Shown here piece after piece: positions 34,996 to 43,479 of a stretch of DNA of 64,000 bases (position 1 is the stretch's first letter; every line of letters starts with the position of its first letter). The notes under the pieces are model-generated. The model was not told the DNA's origin, ran no database searches, and saw nothing but the letters and a program-made list of their open reading frames with translations. The translations under genes and the position numbers were made by a program. This DNA is from Streptomyces sp. LX-29 (GTDB lineage: Bacteria; Actinomycetota; Actinomycetes; Streptomycetales; Streptomycetaceae): positions 1,426,001 to 1,490,000 of the forward strand of contig NZ_CP089746.1 in the NCBI RefSeq assembly GCF_029541745.1, in the 5' to 3' direction.

Positions 34996-36051
34996 TCAGC
35001 GCCGGCTGAGCCGCGCCACCCGGCCCTTCTCCCCCGACGCCCAGCAGCCCCCGTCCGGCGCGCAGTCGACCGTGTCGTACGAGCCGTCGTCCACGGTGCG
35101 CCAGCGGCGGCCGCCGTCGGTGGTGAGGTCGGTGCCGGTGGGGCCCACGGCGAGGGCGGCGGCCCGGGTGTGCGGGAGCCAGGCGACGCCGGAGCGGTAG
35201 GCCGGGGGTGGGGTCCGGGAGGGCGTCCAGGCGGTCCCGCCGTCGCGGCTGACGGCGGCGGCGCTCGGAGAATGTTGGCCGGTGCGGTAGTCGCCGCCCA
35301 CGGCGAGCCCGTGGCGGCCGCGGAAGGCGAGCGCGAAGACGCCGCGCGCGGGGTCGCCCGCTGGGATGGGCGCGTCGGCGACGCTCCAGGTGCGGCCCCG
35401 ATCGGCGGAGTGCAGGACCCGGGCGGTCGCGGCGCCGCCCGTGGCTATCCAGGCGTGCCGGCCGGAGCTGGTCAGACACTGGCCGCTGGCGGCGAACGCG
35501 GCCTCGCCCGGCTGGGCGGCCGGCATCCCGTCCGACGGCAGCACCCGCCAGCTGCGCCCGCCGTCCCCGGTGGCCAGGACGCGGTACCTGCCGTCCACCG
35601 GATCGCTGAGCGCGAGGCCGCTGCGGGTGTCGAAGAAGGTCATGCAGTCGTAGAAGGCGCGCGGGTCGGTGTTGCGGAAGGTTTCGGTCCAGGTGGCGCC
35701 CCCGTCCTCCGTACGGAGCACCCGGGACGCCTCGCCCTCGCCGATGGCGAGGACGACCGCGCGCCGTGCGTCGAACGCCTCGACGTCCCGGAACTCCAAG
35801 CCCTCGGCGCCGGGCGGCGATACGTTTCGCCATGTGCGGCCGCCGTCGCGGGTGCGCAGCACCGTGCCCTTCGTCCCCGCCACCCAGGCCGTGTCGCGGC
35901 TGACGGCGGCCAGGCCGCGGAACCGCGCGTCGGTGCCGGTGTCCGTCAGCCGCCACCCGGGATCACGGTGCGGCGCGGCCGACGCGGCCGGCGCGGCGAG
36001 CCCCGTGGCCAACAGCGCGGCGCAGACCCCCGCCGCCAGTGCGCTTCTCAT
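34996..36051 (-). CDS. Secreted BNR/Asp-box repeat beta-propeller protein
   Basis: 351 residues with a signal peptide (ALAAGVCAALLATGLAAPAA, ending SAA). At least five Asp-box motifs (S/T-x-D-x-G-x-T/S-W) are visible: TRDGGRTW, TEDGGATW, TGDGGRSW, SADRGRTW and SRDGGTAW. They are spaced as blades of a beta-propeller. This fold occurs in sialidases, Ycf48-like assembly factors and xyloglucanases. No FRIP or arginine-triad sialidase motif is evident, so an enzymatic sialidase role is unlikely despite the nearby nanT-type gene. ATG 36051 is chosen for the GAGGGG six bases upstream; in-frame ATG codons at 36057 and 36066 are worse placed. Confidence 0.85.
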   Translation of the reverse strand: MRSALAAGVCAALLATGLAAPAASAAPHRDPGWRLTDTGTDARFRGLAAVSRDTAWVAGTKGTVLRTRDGGRTWRNVSPPGAEGLEFRDVEAFDARRAVVLAIGEGEASRVLRTEDGGATWTETFRNTDPRAFYDCMTFFDTRSGLALSDPVDGRYRVLATGDGGRSWRVLPSDGMPAAQPGEAAFAASGQCLTSSGRHAWIATGGAATARVLHSADRGRTWSVADAPIPAGDPARGVFALAFRGRHGLAVGGDYRTGQHSPSAAAVSRDGGTAWTPSRTPPPAYRSGVAWLPHTRAAALAVGPTGTDLTTDGGRRWRTVDDGSYDTVDCAPDGGCWASGEKGRVARLSRR

Positions 36052-36166
36052 CCCCATGCCCCTCATGGGGACGGAAGCTAGCCGATCGGGTGGCGGCGCG
36101 TACGCCGAATCGCGGGACCGGTCCGGCCTTCCTATGGTGGGGCGGGGGAGCGAGGAGAGGCACCGT

Positions 36167-36469
36167 ATGACACTCACGGTCACCGATGTCCCGAAGGAGC
36201 AGCGCTTCGAGGCCCGCCTCGACGGAGAGCTCGCCGGCTTCGCCCGCTACATACGCACGCACGATCTGATCGCCTTCGTCCACACCGAGGTGGACCCCGC
36301 CTTCGAGGGGCAGGGCGTCGGTTCGGCGATGGCCCGCACCGCACTGGACTCGGCCCGGGCCGACGGACTGGAGGTCCTGGCCGCGTGCCCCTTCGTCTCG
36401 GGCTGGATGGCGCGCCATCCCGAGTACCTGACGCTCGCCTACACCAACCGCAGCCGAGTGACGGACTGA
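36167..36469 (+). CDS. Small GNAT-like N-acetyltransferase (YidJ/COG2388 type)
   Basis: 100 residues. FVHTEVDPAFEGQGVGSAMARTAL contains the acetyl-CoA pyrophosphate loop (Q-G-V-G-S), and the end LEVLAACPFVSGWMARHPEYLTL is typical of the minimal YidJ-type acetyltransferases. The acceptor is unknown. ATG 36167 follows GAGGAGAGG. Its stop shares one base with the start of the iron-sulfur gene (TGATG), so the two are translationally coupled. Such small acetyltransferases often pair with Fer4_19 proteins. Confidence 0.9.
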   Translation: MTLTVTDVPKEQRFEARLDGELAGFARYIRTHDLIAFVHTEVDPAFEGQGVGSAMARTALDSARADGLEVLAACPFVSGWMARHPEYLTLAYTNRSRVTD

Positions 36470-36921
36470 TGGCCATGAACGAGCATGTGACGACCTACTC
36501 CTATGACGGGCCGCACGAGGGCACCATCGTCACCGTCACCTTCGAGGCCCGGCGGTGTCTGCACGCCGGCGAGTGCCTGCGCGGGCTGCCGCAGGTCTTC
36601 GACACGCGGAAGCGTCCCTGGATCCAGCCGGACGCGGCACCCGTGGAGGTGATCGCGGACATCGTCCGGCGCTGTCCGTCGGGCGCCCTCCGCTACGAGC
36701 TGGCGGACGGACGCACCGAGGAGCCCGTTCGGCCGACCTCGGTCACCCGCTCGACCCGCGGTCAACTCGTGGTGCGCGGCGAACTGCTGGTCGAAACCGC
36801 CGAGGGCCCGCGCCGGGAGATGCGGGCGACGCTGTGCGGGTGCGGCGAGAGCCGGAACCCGCCGTACTGCGATCACGCCGGCCCGTGCGGAGCGGACGCG
36901 CTCACCGTCCTGGATTCATAA
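36469..36921 (+). CDS. Fusion of YjdI-type mono-cluster (Fer4_19) domain and CDGSH iron-sulfur domain
   Basis: 150 residues. The first domain (residues 15-80) has RRCLHAGECLRGLPQVFD and IVRRCPSGALRY, the pattern of the YjdI/Fer4_19 divergent 4Fe-4S family. The second (residues 85-145) carries LCGCGESRNPPYCDHAG, the C-x-C-x2-S-x3-P-x-C-D-x2-H ligand set of CDGSH 2Fe-2S proteins. It therefore probably binds two kinds of cluster and transfers electrons or clusters in the cytoplasm. It is coupled to the upstream acetyltransferase. No dedicated redox partner is adjacent. Confidence 0.88.
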   Translation: MAMNEHVTTYSYDGPHEGTIVTVTFEARRCLHAGECLRGLPQVFDTRKRPWIQPDAAPVEVIADIVRRCPSGALRYELADGRTEEPVRPTSVTRSTRGQLVVRGELLVETAEGPRREMRATLCGCGESRNPPYCDHAGPCGADALTVLDS

Positions 36922-36957
36922 GCCTAAAAGGCAAATAATCCGATTAATCAAAGGAGG

Positions 36958-36971
36958 GTGACGCACGTCAC
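36958..36971. promoter_or_regulatory. Crp-like palindrome upstream of the SsgA-like gene
   Basis: GTGACGCACGTCAC fits GTGA-N6-TCAC, the core of actinobacterial Crp sites, 90 nt before the SsgA-like start and within an AT-rich stretch (36918-36955) unusual for this window. Confidence 0.35.
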
Positions 36972-37060
36972 GCGGGTTTCGGATGCACGGGTCGAAAGGT
37001 CTGGACGTCTTACCCACTGAAGAGGGGCAACGACCCGCAACGATCGCAAGGGAGCCGGCG

Positions 37061-37474
37061 ATGTCCATCGTGTTCGACCAAGCCGTCCAGGCCCGCCTCA
37101 TCGCGTCGACGCCCGAGGCCCGCGCCATCCCGGCGACCCTGCGGTACGCGCCCGAGGACCCGTTCGCGGTCCGTGTCTCCTTCCCGCCGGCCGCCTCGCT
37201 GGACGGCGACGGCGTGGAGTGGGTGTTCGGCCGCGAGCTGCTCGCCGCCGGGCTGCGCGGCCCGGCCGGCAACGGCGATGTGCAGGTGTGGCCCTGCGGC
37301 CGCGAGCGGACCATGCTCGAGTTCCACGCCACCGAGGGCGTGGCCATGGTCCAGTTCGCCACCGACGATCTGCGGCGCTTCCTGAGCCGCTCCTACGAGC
37401 TGGTCGACGAGGGCAGCGAGGGCGGGCTGCTCGATCTGGACCGCGAGCTGTCCGCGCTGCTCCGGGACGCCTGA
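37061..37474 (+). CDS. SsgA family sporulation/cell-division protein
   Basis: 137 residues. SsgA-like proteins occur in morphologically complex actinomycetes and guide septum placement and peptidoglycan remodelling. The family pattern is clear: LRYAPEDPFAVRVSFPP, VEWVFGRELLAAGLRGPAGNGDVQVWPCG and FHATEGVAMVQFATDDLRRFLSRS, shortened at the ends. It lacks the SsgB-specific sequence, so it is one of the other paralogues. ATG 37061 follows AAGGGAG. The AT-rich leader and a Crp-like dyad suggest developmental or nutritional control (inference). Confidence 0.92.
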   Translation: MSIVFDQAVQARLIASTPEARAIPATLRYAPEDPFAVRVSFPPAASLDGDGVEWVFGRELLAAGLRGPAGNGDVQVWPCGRERTMLEFHATEGVAMVQFATDDLRRFLSRSYELVDEGSEGGLLDLDRELSALLRDA

Positions 37475-37504
37475 GCGGGTCCTGAGCGGGTCCGGAGCGG
37501 TGGT

Positions 37505-38182
37505 TCAGTCGGTGGCGGCGGCTGCCGTCGTCACCGCTCCGGTCAGCGCGACGGCCACCCCTCTCCGCACCTCCGCGACCGGCCTGGCCGCCCCGGGCGC
37601 GGCCCGCTGGCTGCGCTGTTCCAGAGCGACGATCCGGGCCTTGCGGGTCCTGGCGTCGTCCGCCGTGACCACCGTACGGAGCTCGCCGGCGGCGGCCAGG
37701 GCGATCAGCGCCGCGTCCTCGGGGGCGACCTCGGCCACCCCCTCCTCCTCGCGCAGCACCCGCCGCGCGTCCACCCGCAGCGCCCGGACCGCGTCCGCGC
37801 GCTCCAACGCGACCTGCTTCACCGGGAAGAGGCCCAGCGCCCGCCGGGTGGTCAGCCGCAGATAGCCCGCCGCCGCCAGCTCGTCACGCACCCCGACGAG
37901 GGTGGACCGCGCCCGGTGGGTCACCCAGGACGGCCAGCTGCGCGGCCGGGACTCGGCGATGCGCTCCAGCAGCGCGTCGAGCGGTGGATCACCGGTGACG
38001 GCGTCCGGCAGCGGACGGGGCACGCCGTCCGCGTCGGCCAGCATGCCGCGCTGCGTCAGCTCGGTCAGCGCCCCGGCCCGCACCAGGTAGGGCAGGTGCC
38101 CCTGGTAGCCCGGCTCGCCGGTGTCCGGGTCCCAGGCGAGCAGGTAGAGCTTGGCGGCGAGCGAGAACGATCCGTCGGGCAC
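37505..38182 (-). CDS. GOLPH3/Vps74 (GPP34) family protein
   Basis: 225 residues. KLYLLAWDPDTGE opens the fold, and ALTELTQRGMLAD, LDALLERIAES, LAAAGYLRLTTRRALGLFPVKQVAL and APEDAALIALAAAGELRTVVT follow the GPP34 pattern common in Streptomyces, where roles are unknown; eukaryotic relatives bind phosphoinositide membranes. GTG 38182 has GGAGG five bases upstream and precedes the conserved start, so longer frames are rejected. It reads tail-to-tail with the SsgA-like gene (30-bp gap). Confidence 0.88.
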   Translation of the reverse strand: MPDGSFSLAAKLYLLAWDPDTGEPGYQGHLPYLVRAGALTELTQRGMLADADGVPRPLPDAVTGDPPLDALLERIAESRPRSWPSWVTHRARSTLVGVRDELAAAGYLRLTTRRALGLFPVKQVALERADAVRALRVDARRVLREEEGVAEVAPEDAALIALAAAGELRTVVTADDARTRKARIVALEQRSQRAAPGAARPVAEVRRGVAVALTGAVTTAAAATD

Positions 38183-38228
38183 CGGGGCCTCCGAAGGTGC
38201 GGTGTGCCCCCTGCCTCGACGATAGCCA

Positions 38229-38269
38229 GCCGGGCCCGTGCGCACCCGGTGTGCGCGCACGGGCCCGGC
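38229..38269 (-). terminator. Strong hairpin terminator after the secreted hypothetical gene
   Basis: Perfect 15-bp arms GCCGGGCCCGTGCGC and GCGCACGGGCCCGGC with an 11-nt loop, 12 nt beyond the stop of the minus-strand gene at 38281. Confidence 0.75.
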
Positions 38270-38280
38270 GGCGCGCCGGA

Positions 38281-38913
38281 TCAGCGGTGGAGCTTCACGA
38301 CCGCCGTGGTGGTGGTCCGCTTGAAGTCGGCCACCGGGGCGTGCCGGTAGTCGCCCATCTGCCCCCAGTCGACGAGGGTCACCGTGGCGCCGTCCCGGCC
38401 CACGCCGAAGAGGTGGATGCCGGGCTCGGAGTCCGGGTACTCGGTGTGGACGCCGTAGACGTGGGCGCCGTCCTCGGCCGGGAGCGTGCCGTAGTCGCGC
38501 CACGAGGCGGTGCCCTCGGGGTACTTCCGCTCCCAGTCGGCGGCGCAGTTGCGGATCTTCTTCTCGGCCGCCGCGGCGAGCTGCTTGGCCGCCGCCTCGC
38601 TCTTGGTCTTCACCACGATCTGGGTGGCGCCGGTGTCGTACTCGGTCCAGAACCGCCGGTGCGAGGATCCGGCCTTCGGCAGGGTGTCCTCGACGCAGAA
38701 CGGCGCCTCCGGCAGCCCGGCGGTGACGGCGCCCGCGGACCAGGCGGAGGAGGGGTGCGGCGGCAGCTCCTTGGGCGCCAGGAACGCCGGGCCGGTCGCC
38801 GCCTTGCGCGGCTGGGCCTGGGCGGTGCCGGAGGTGGCCACGACCGCGAGGGTGGCGGCGCCCGCCGCCACCGCCACGACGGCGGCGCGGATCGCCCGGT
38901 TACGCATCTGCAT
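38281..38913 (-). CDS. Secreted hypothetical protein (sensor-domain-like)
   Basis: 210 residues with a signal peptide (residues 1-33, ending AQA). The mature part has KAGSSHRRFWTEYDTGATQIVVKTKSEAAAKQ shortened from a longer conserved-looking block, two cysteines (FCVED and RNCAADW) that could form a disulfide, and a C-terminal VTLVDWGQMGDY. This layout resembles PknH-like extracellular sensor domains of actinomycetes, but the match is weak. ATG 38913 is used; the next ATG two codons in is equally acceptable. Confidence 0.7.
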   Translation of the reverse strand: MQMRNRAIRAAVVAVAAGAATLAVVATSGTAQAQPRKAATGPAFLAPKELPPHPSSAWSAGAVTAGLPEAPFCVEDTLPKAGSSHRRFWTEYDTGATQIVVKTKSEAAAKQLAAAAEKKIRNCAADWERKYPEGTASWRDYGTLPAEDGAHVYGVHTEYPDSEPGIHLFGVGRDGATVTLVDWGQMGDYRHAPVADFKRTTTTAVVKLHR

Positions 38914-39127
38914 GGGTGTGTCCCGCTCTTTCTGTCGATGGGAACCGCCGCGGGTCTCGCGGCGGCACGGCTCTCAGCCTGGTCGGCGGCGCGGCGGGCC
39001 GACAACGGTCAGCGGCACATCCGGGACGCTGGAACGCCCGCACCGGCGCTGACTTGGGGAGATGCGGACGGGGTGGAACGCCGCGGCGGGACGCGGCGTC
39101 GTTCAAGGGGAAGGCTTGGGGGGATCC

Positions 39128-41017
39128 ATGACAGAGGGCACGGAGACACGGCGGTTCGCGGAGTGTCTGCGCGGGCTGAAGGAGCGTTCGGGACGCAGCT
39201 ACGGCGCGCTCGCGACCCGGTTACACCTGAGCACCTCGACGCTGCACCGCTACTGCAACGGCGACGCCGTGCCCACGGACTACGCCCCCGTGGAGCGCCT
39301 CGCCCGGCTCTGCGGGGCCACCCCGGACGAGCTGATCGAACTGCACCGGCTCTGGGTCCGCGCCGACGCCACCCGCCGCACCGGCGCGCCCCGCGGCGGG
39401 ACGGGCGGACGCGGCACCCCCGGCGCGGCCTCCCGCGGGCCCGGGGCGGCGGCTGACACGGCGCCCGGCGAGGCGGCCGGTCCGGTTCCTGATGACCGCA
39501 CAGACGCTGAGGCCGGTACGGGGTCCGCTGACCGCGGTGCCCCTGACGGCGATGCGGGGCCGGAGGGCCGCACGCGGGCCGACGACCCTACGGAGTCCAT
39601 CGGCCTTACGGCCCCTGACGGCCCCACGCGCGCCGACTGCCCTACGACTTCCCACCGCCGTACGCGGTCTCACGGCTCCACGAAACCCGACGGCCGCACA
39701 CGAGCCGACACCCGCACAGGGCCCGACAGCCGCCCGCGAGCCGATACCCGCACAGGGCCCGACGGTCGTACGGGGTCGGACGGTCGTACGGGCCGGGCCA
39801 TCGGTGTCGGCGCCTCGGTCGCCGGGGGCGCACGGCCCGGACGAAAGTCGGAGGCCGAGGGGGATCCCCGCCCGCGGACCGCGCTCGTGGTGCCGCTGCC
39901 CGTCCCCGCCGCGGAGGGGGCGGAGCCGGGCCGGGGCGCGGACGGGGCGGAGCCGGGTGCGGGCGAGAACGCCGGGGCCCCGGCGGGCGGCGTCCGCGCG
40001 GCACCCCGCCTGGCCGCCGTGCCGGCGCCCGCCGCACGAGGGCGGCGGGCGCTGCCCTGGGCGCTGATGGTCGGCACGGCCGCGGCGGTGGTGCTGGGGA
40101 TCACCGCCGCGGAGGTACGGCCGAACACGAGCGAGGGCGACGGCGCGACGCGGGCGGGCCGGCCGGCGCCGAGCGCCTCGGCCACGCCTCGCACCGGGGG
40201 CGCCCCCTCGCCCGAGCCGCCCTCCCCCTCCGCCGCCACGACCTCGCCCGAGCCGGAGCGACGGCCCGCCCAGGGCGTGCGGAAGGCGGAGGAGCCCCCG
40301 GAGCGCGGGCGCGACGGGGGGCGGTCGACGTACGCCCCGCCGGCCCGGCCGTCCGGCGGATCCGGCGCGGGCGGGTCCGGCGGCACGAGCGGCCGGGGCA
40401 CCCCGCTCGCCGTCACCACCCGCTCGCACGTCTGGGAGAACGGCTGCGACCACCGGTACCTCATCGACCGGCCGCCGGCCGAGGTCGCGCCGCCGCCGGT
40501 CGAGCAGGACGCGGCCCCGTGGGCGGCCACGCACCACGCGGTGCACGGCGGGTCGACCAGCGTCGAGGTGACCGTGCAGGGGCGCTCCGACACGGCCGTG
40601 GTCCTCCAGGACCTGCATGTGCGCGTGGTGGGGCGGCGCCCGCCGCCGGCCTGGTCCTCGTACGCCATGAGCAACGGCTGCGGCGACGCGATCACCCCGC
40701 GCGCCTTCTCCGTCGACCTGGACGCGGACCGCCCGCGGCCGAAGCCCGAGGACGGCTTCGACGGCGAGCGCACCATCCCGGCCGTCCGCTTCCCCTACCG
40801 GGTGTCCGCGACCGACCCGGAGGTGCTGCGGGTCGACGCCCGTACCTCGGGGTGCGACTGCCGCTGGTATCTGGAGCTGGACTGGACGAGCGGCGACCGG
40901 AAGGGAACGATCCGGATCGACGACGGCGGCGTGCCGTTCCGCACCAGCGGGGTCGAGGGCCGCCCGGAGTACGGCTACTGGCTGGACCGACGCGCCTGGG
41001 TGCGGAACACCGACTGA
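39128..41017 (+). CDS. Transmembrane helix-turn-helix protein with extracytoplasmic domain
   Basis: 629 residues. An Xre-type HTH occupies residues 8-60 (YGALATRLHLSTSTLHRYCNG). A long low-complexity linker (residues 80-300) rich in DGRTRAD/TRTGPD repeats follows, then one membrane helix (PWALMVGTAAAVVLGITAAEV, near 308-330), a Pro/Ser/Glu-rich stalk, and an outer domain from about 430 (ENGCDHRYLIDRPPAEVAPP, later SNGCGDAITPRAFSVDLD and RTSGCDCRWYLELDW). The outer domain's paired cysteines probably form disulfides. The order suggests a one-component sensor linking an outside signal to DNA. ATG 39128 follows a G-rich ribosome site. Target genes are unknown. Confidence 0.82.
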   Translation: MTEGTETRRFAECLRGLKERSGRSYGALATRLHLSTSTLHRYCNGDAVPTDYAPVERLARLCGATPDELIELHRLWVRADATRRTGAPRGGTGGRGTPGAASRGPGAAADTAPGEAAGPVPDDRTDAEAGTGSADRGAPDGDAGPEGRTRADDPTESIGLTAPDGPTRADCPTTSHRRTRSHGSTKPDGRTRADTRTGPDSRPRADTRTGPDGRTGSDGRTGRAIGVGASVAGGARPGRKSEAEGDPRPRTALVVPLPVPAAEGAEPGRGADGAEPGAGENAGAPAGGVRAAPRLAAVPAPAARGRRALPWALMVGTAAAVVLGITAAEVRPNTSEGDGATRAGRPAPSASATPRTGGAPSPEPPSPSAATTSPEPERRPAQGVRKAEEPPERGRDGGRSTYAPPARPSGGSGAGGSGGTSGRGTPLAVTTRSHVWENGCDHRYLIDRPPAEVAPPPVEQDAAPWAATHHAVHGGSTSVEVTVQGRSDTAVVLQDLHVRVVGRRPPPAWSSYAMSNGCGDAITPRAFSVDLDADRPRPKPEDGFDGERTIPAVRFPYRVSATDPEVLRVDARTSGCDCRWYLELDWTSGDRKGTIRIDDGGVPFRTSGVEGRPEYGYWLDRRAWVRNTD

Positions 41018-41064
41018 ACGGTCGCCGGCCGCCGACATCCGGCCGCCGGCGCCCAAGACGGCGC

Positions 41065-41096
41065 GCGCCCGCCGCGTCCGAGGACGCGACGGGCGC
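41065..41096. terminator. Hairpin terminator between HTH and deiminase genes
   Basis: Arms GCGCCCGCCGCGTCC and GGACGCGACGGGCGC pair over 15 bp with one mismatch and a 2-nt loop, between two convergent genes. Confidence 0.6.
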
Positions 41097-41178
41097 GGCA
41101 GACCCTGGTCTCTCCAGGCCTGCGGGCCCACGCGGGGCCGCCGGCCTCCGTGGGCCTATGGCCCACACGGCCTCCGAC

Positions 41179-43089
41179 CTACGGACGCCACCACGGCTTG
41201 GAGGTGTCCCGCAGGGTGTTGGTGCCGCAGTGCACCTCGCCCATGCCCAGGTGGTAGGTGTAGTAGTCGTCGATGTACGACACCTTGAACCCGGCCTTGC
41301 GGTAGGCGGCGGTCACCGCCTGGGTGAAGATGTCCTTGCCGCCGATCACCGGCCCCCACTGCCTGGGCGCGAGGTAGCGGTCCGGGCCGAGCAGCACCCC
41401 GTTGACCGCGCCGGGCACATAGGCGCTGGTCATCACCGACGGGCCGGTCGGCTTGCCCAGTTCGCGCTGCTGGCCGTACTCCCGCACCGCCTCCGGGGTG
41501 TCGGCCGAGCCGCCGATCCGGCGCAGCAGCGGCATCCGGTCCGCCGCGACGCCCTCGTCGGTGCCGCGGGTGAAGAGCGCGGGCACCCGCACGATCTCGG
41601 CGTCGGTGAGGCCGGTCTCGCGCTTGAGGGTCTCCAGGTTGGCCTTGATCCGCTTCGCCGCGAGGGCGTTGTCGGCGCGCAGCTTCTTGTTGGCGAGCGT
41701 CTGGTCGATGGTCTCCTTCGGGGCGGGCATGCCCTCGAAGCCCTTGACCGAGAACATCTTGGTCTTGCCGTGCCCGGCGGCCTTCGCGTCGCGCAGCAGC
41801 TTCATCCCGGCGTCGGGGTCGGCGACGCCGAGCCGCCAGCCGCGCGGGGTGCCGGGCGCGGGCAGGAACTGCACGAACTCGTCCACGTGGCCCACGTGCA
41901 GCCAGGAGGTGTCCAGGAACAGCGGGTTCTGGAGGCCCTGCGAGGCGAGCAGGGTGCGCATCGCCTTGGCGGGCTTGGCCCCGGTGTCCTTGCGCTCGCC
42001 CATGATGATGCGTCCGGCCGGGTAGGAGCGGCCGCCGTGGGTGTAGGGCGGGATGGTCTCCAGGTTGCCCATGGAGTTCAGGGTCCACTCCTCGGAGTCC
42101 TTGACCCCGGTGACCTGGACGACGCCCATGTCCGGGCCGCGCAGCTTCTCGAAGAGCTCGCGGCCGGCTTCGCGGTCCGGCTGCGCGGAGCGCAGCATGA
42201 TCCGTATGGTGCGCGGCCTGCCGTCCTCGCCCGTCATGCCGGCGTACGCGGGCTCGACGAAGTCCTGCGCCCAGATGTCGCCGTACTTGGTGAACTTCAC
42301 CGTGGACTGCTTGACACCGGCCTTCTTGGCCTGGGTGTCCAGGTCCTTCACGAACTTCTGCTGGGCGCGGGAGAACGGGCCCTCGCCCTGGATCTCGGTG
42401 ACCAGCATCCGCTGGGCGCGCTGCAAGTGGTGCTGGGTGAGCAGCGGGGCCACGTGCAGGGTGACCTTGTCGCTGGTGGTGCTGGAGCCGGCGGTCACCT
42501 TCAGCTCGACCACCGCGCTGCCGTCCCACACCGCGCGGTCGCGCACCACGTCGGTGCCCTCCAGGCCCAGCTCCACGCCGGCGCGCAGTTCGGCGGCGGT
42601 GAGGGTGGTCTTTGCGGTGACCGCGGTCCAGCCGCCGGCGCGCTTGATGAACAGTCGGGCGTGCTTGGCGCCCTTGCCGGTGATGCGGACGGTGCCGGAG
42701 GCGTCCTTGGGCGCCTGGGCTATCGGCACGGTGCGCAGCCGGGCCAGGTCCTTGGCGTCGGCGGCGCCGTTCACCCTGGTGTCGGCGGCGTCGTTGCACT
42801 TGGCGAGCTTGGCGTCGCTGAGCGGCTTGCCGTCGGGTCCGGTGGTGCGGCAGCGCTTGGCGTCGTCGTCGATGTTGGGCAGGAAGACCGCGCCGCGCCC
42901 CGTCGACCAGGTGTCCTCACCGGTCTGGTCGCCGGTGCCGGTGGTGTCCACCCGGCCGTTGCGGTCGACGTCCGCCCGCAGGTCAGCCGTGACCGGCGGC
43001 GGCGCGGCGAACGCGGGGGTGACGGGGGCCAGTACGGCCCCGGCCAGGCCGACGGCGAGGGCGGCCCGTCCAGAAAGTCTCATACGCAC
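41179..43089 (-). CDS. Secreted protein-arginine deiminase family protein
   Basis: 636 residues with a signal peptide (RLSGRAALAVGLAGAVLAPV, ending AFA). The C-terminal half matches peptidyl-arginine deiminases, which convert protein arginine to citrulline. GDIWAQDFVEPAY supplies the first Asp, SWLHVGHVDEFVQF the His-x-Asp pair and GEVHCGTNT near the end the nucleophilic Cys, so all four catalytic residues appear present. GNLETIPPYTHGG is another family motif. The N-terminal region (residues 30-240) includes beta-sandwich-like segments comparable to the PAD middle domain, and Asp-rich DVDRNGRVD could bind Ca2+. GTG 43089 has GAAGGGA at good spacing; ATG 43083 is the alternative. Confidence 0.9.
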   Translation of the reverse strand: MRMRLSGRAALAVGLAGAVLAPVTPAFAAPPPVTADLRADVDRNGRVDTTGTGDQTGEDTWSTGRGAVFLPNIDDDAKRCRTTGPDGKPLSDAKLAKCNDAADTRVNGAADAKDLARLRTVPIAQAPKDASGTVRITGKGAKHARLFIKRAGGWTAVTAKTTLTAAELRAGVELGLEGTDVVRDRAVWDGSAVVELKVTAGSSTTSDKVTLHVAPLLTQHHLQRAQRMLVTEIQGEGPFSRAQQKFVKDLDTQAKKAGVKQSTVKFTKYGDIWAQDFVEPAYAGMTGEDGRPRTIRIMLRSAQPDREAGRELFEKLRGPDMGVVQVTGVKDSEEWTLNSMGNLETIPPYTHGGRSYPAGRIIMGERKDTGAKPAKAMRTLLASQGLQNPLFLDTSWLHVGHVDEFVQFLPAPGTPRGWRLGVADPDAGMKLLRDAKAAGHGKTKMFSVKGFEGMPAPKETIDQTLANKKLRADNALAAKRIKANLETLKRETGLTDAEIVRVPALFTRGTDEGVAADRMPLLRRIGGSADTPEAVREYGQQRELGKPTGPSVMTSAYVPGAVNGVLLGPDRYLAPRQWGPVIGGKDIFTQAVTAAYRKAGFKVSYIDDYYTYHLGMGEVHCGTNTLRDTSKPWWRP

Positions 43090-43479
43090 GTGCGTCCCTT
43101 CTCGGTGTGTCGCATGTCGGGGTGTCCGAGAGGGAGGAGGGCGTCGCGGCGACGCGCGTTGCTCCTGTGGTGGGAGAGGGCGCCAAGACCCGCCCGTGGC
43201 GGTATCCACCGCCCTGACCGGTGGGGCGACGACTCCACCCGCAGGAGGGCACGGTCAAGCGGAATGTCGTTCGCCGGGCTCTTGACACGAGCGGGCGGGA
43301 GGCAGCGGCCGCCACCGCTCGACCCGGGTGCCCGTGCCGGCCGGAGGGGAGCAGCCCGTCGTGCGCGCCTGGTGCGGGCCGCCTACCCTCGCCGTAGGGG
43401 CTGAACACCGCGCGGTTCCGTAGGGGTGCCGTACGGACGCCGTGCGGCGGAGCCCTCCCACCGAGCCCGGAGGCCAGCC
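43090..43479. other. Divergent intergenic region, 390 bp
   Basis: Separates the deiminase gene from the aldehyde dehydrogenase gene. It contains one TTGACA (43282-43287) without a convincing partner -10 box, and the near-dyad CCTAC-N7-GTAGG around 43382-43398. No ORF with a ribosome site was found. Confidence 0.5.

Noticed and set aside
34996..36051. Exo-alpha-sialidase
   Set aside because: Asp-boxes are present but no FRIP motif or arginine triad is visible; the fold alone does not give the activity.
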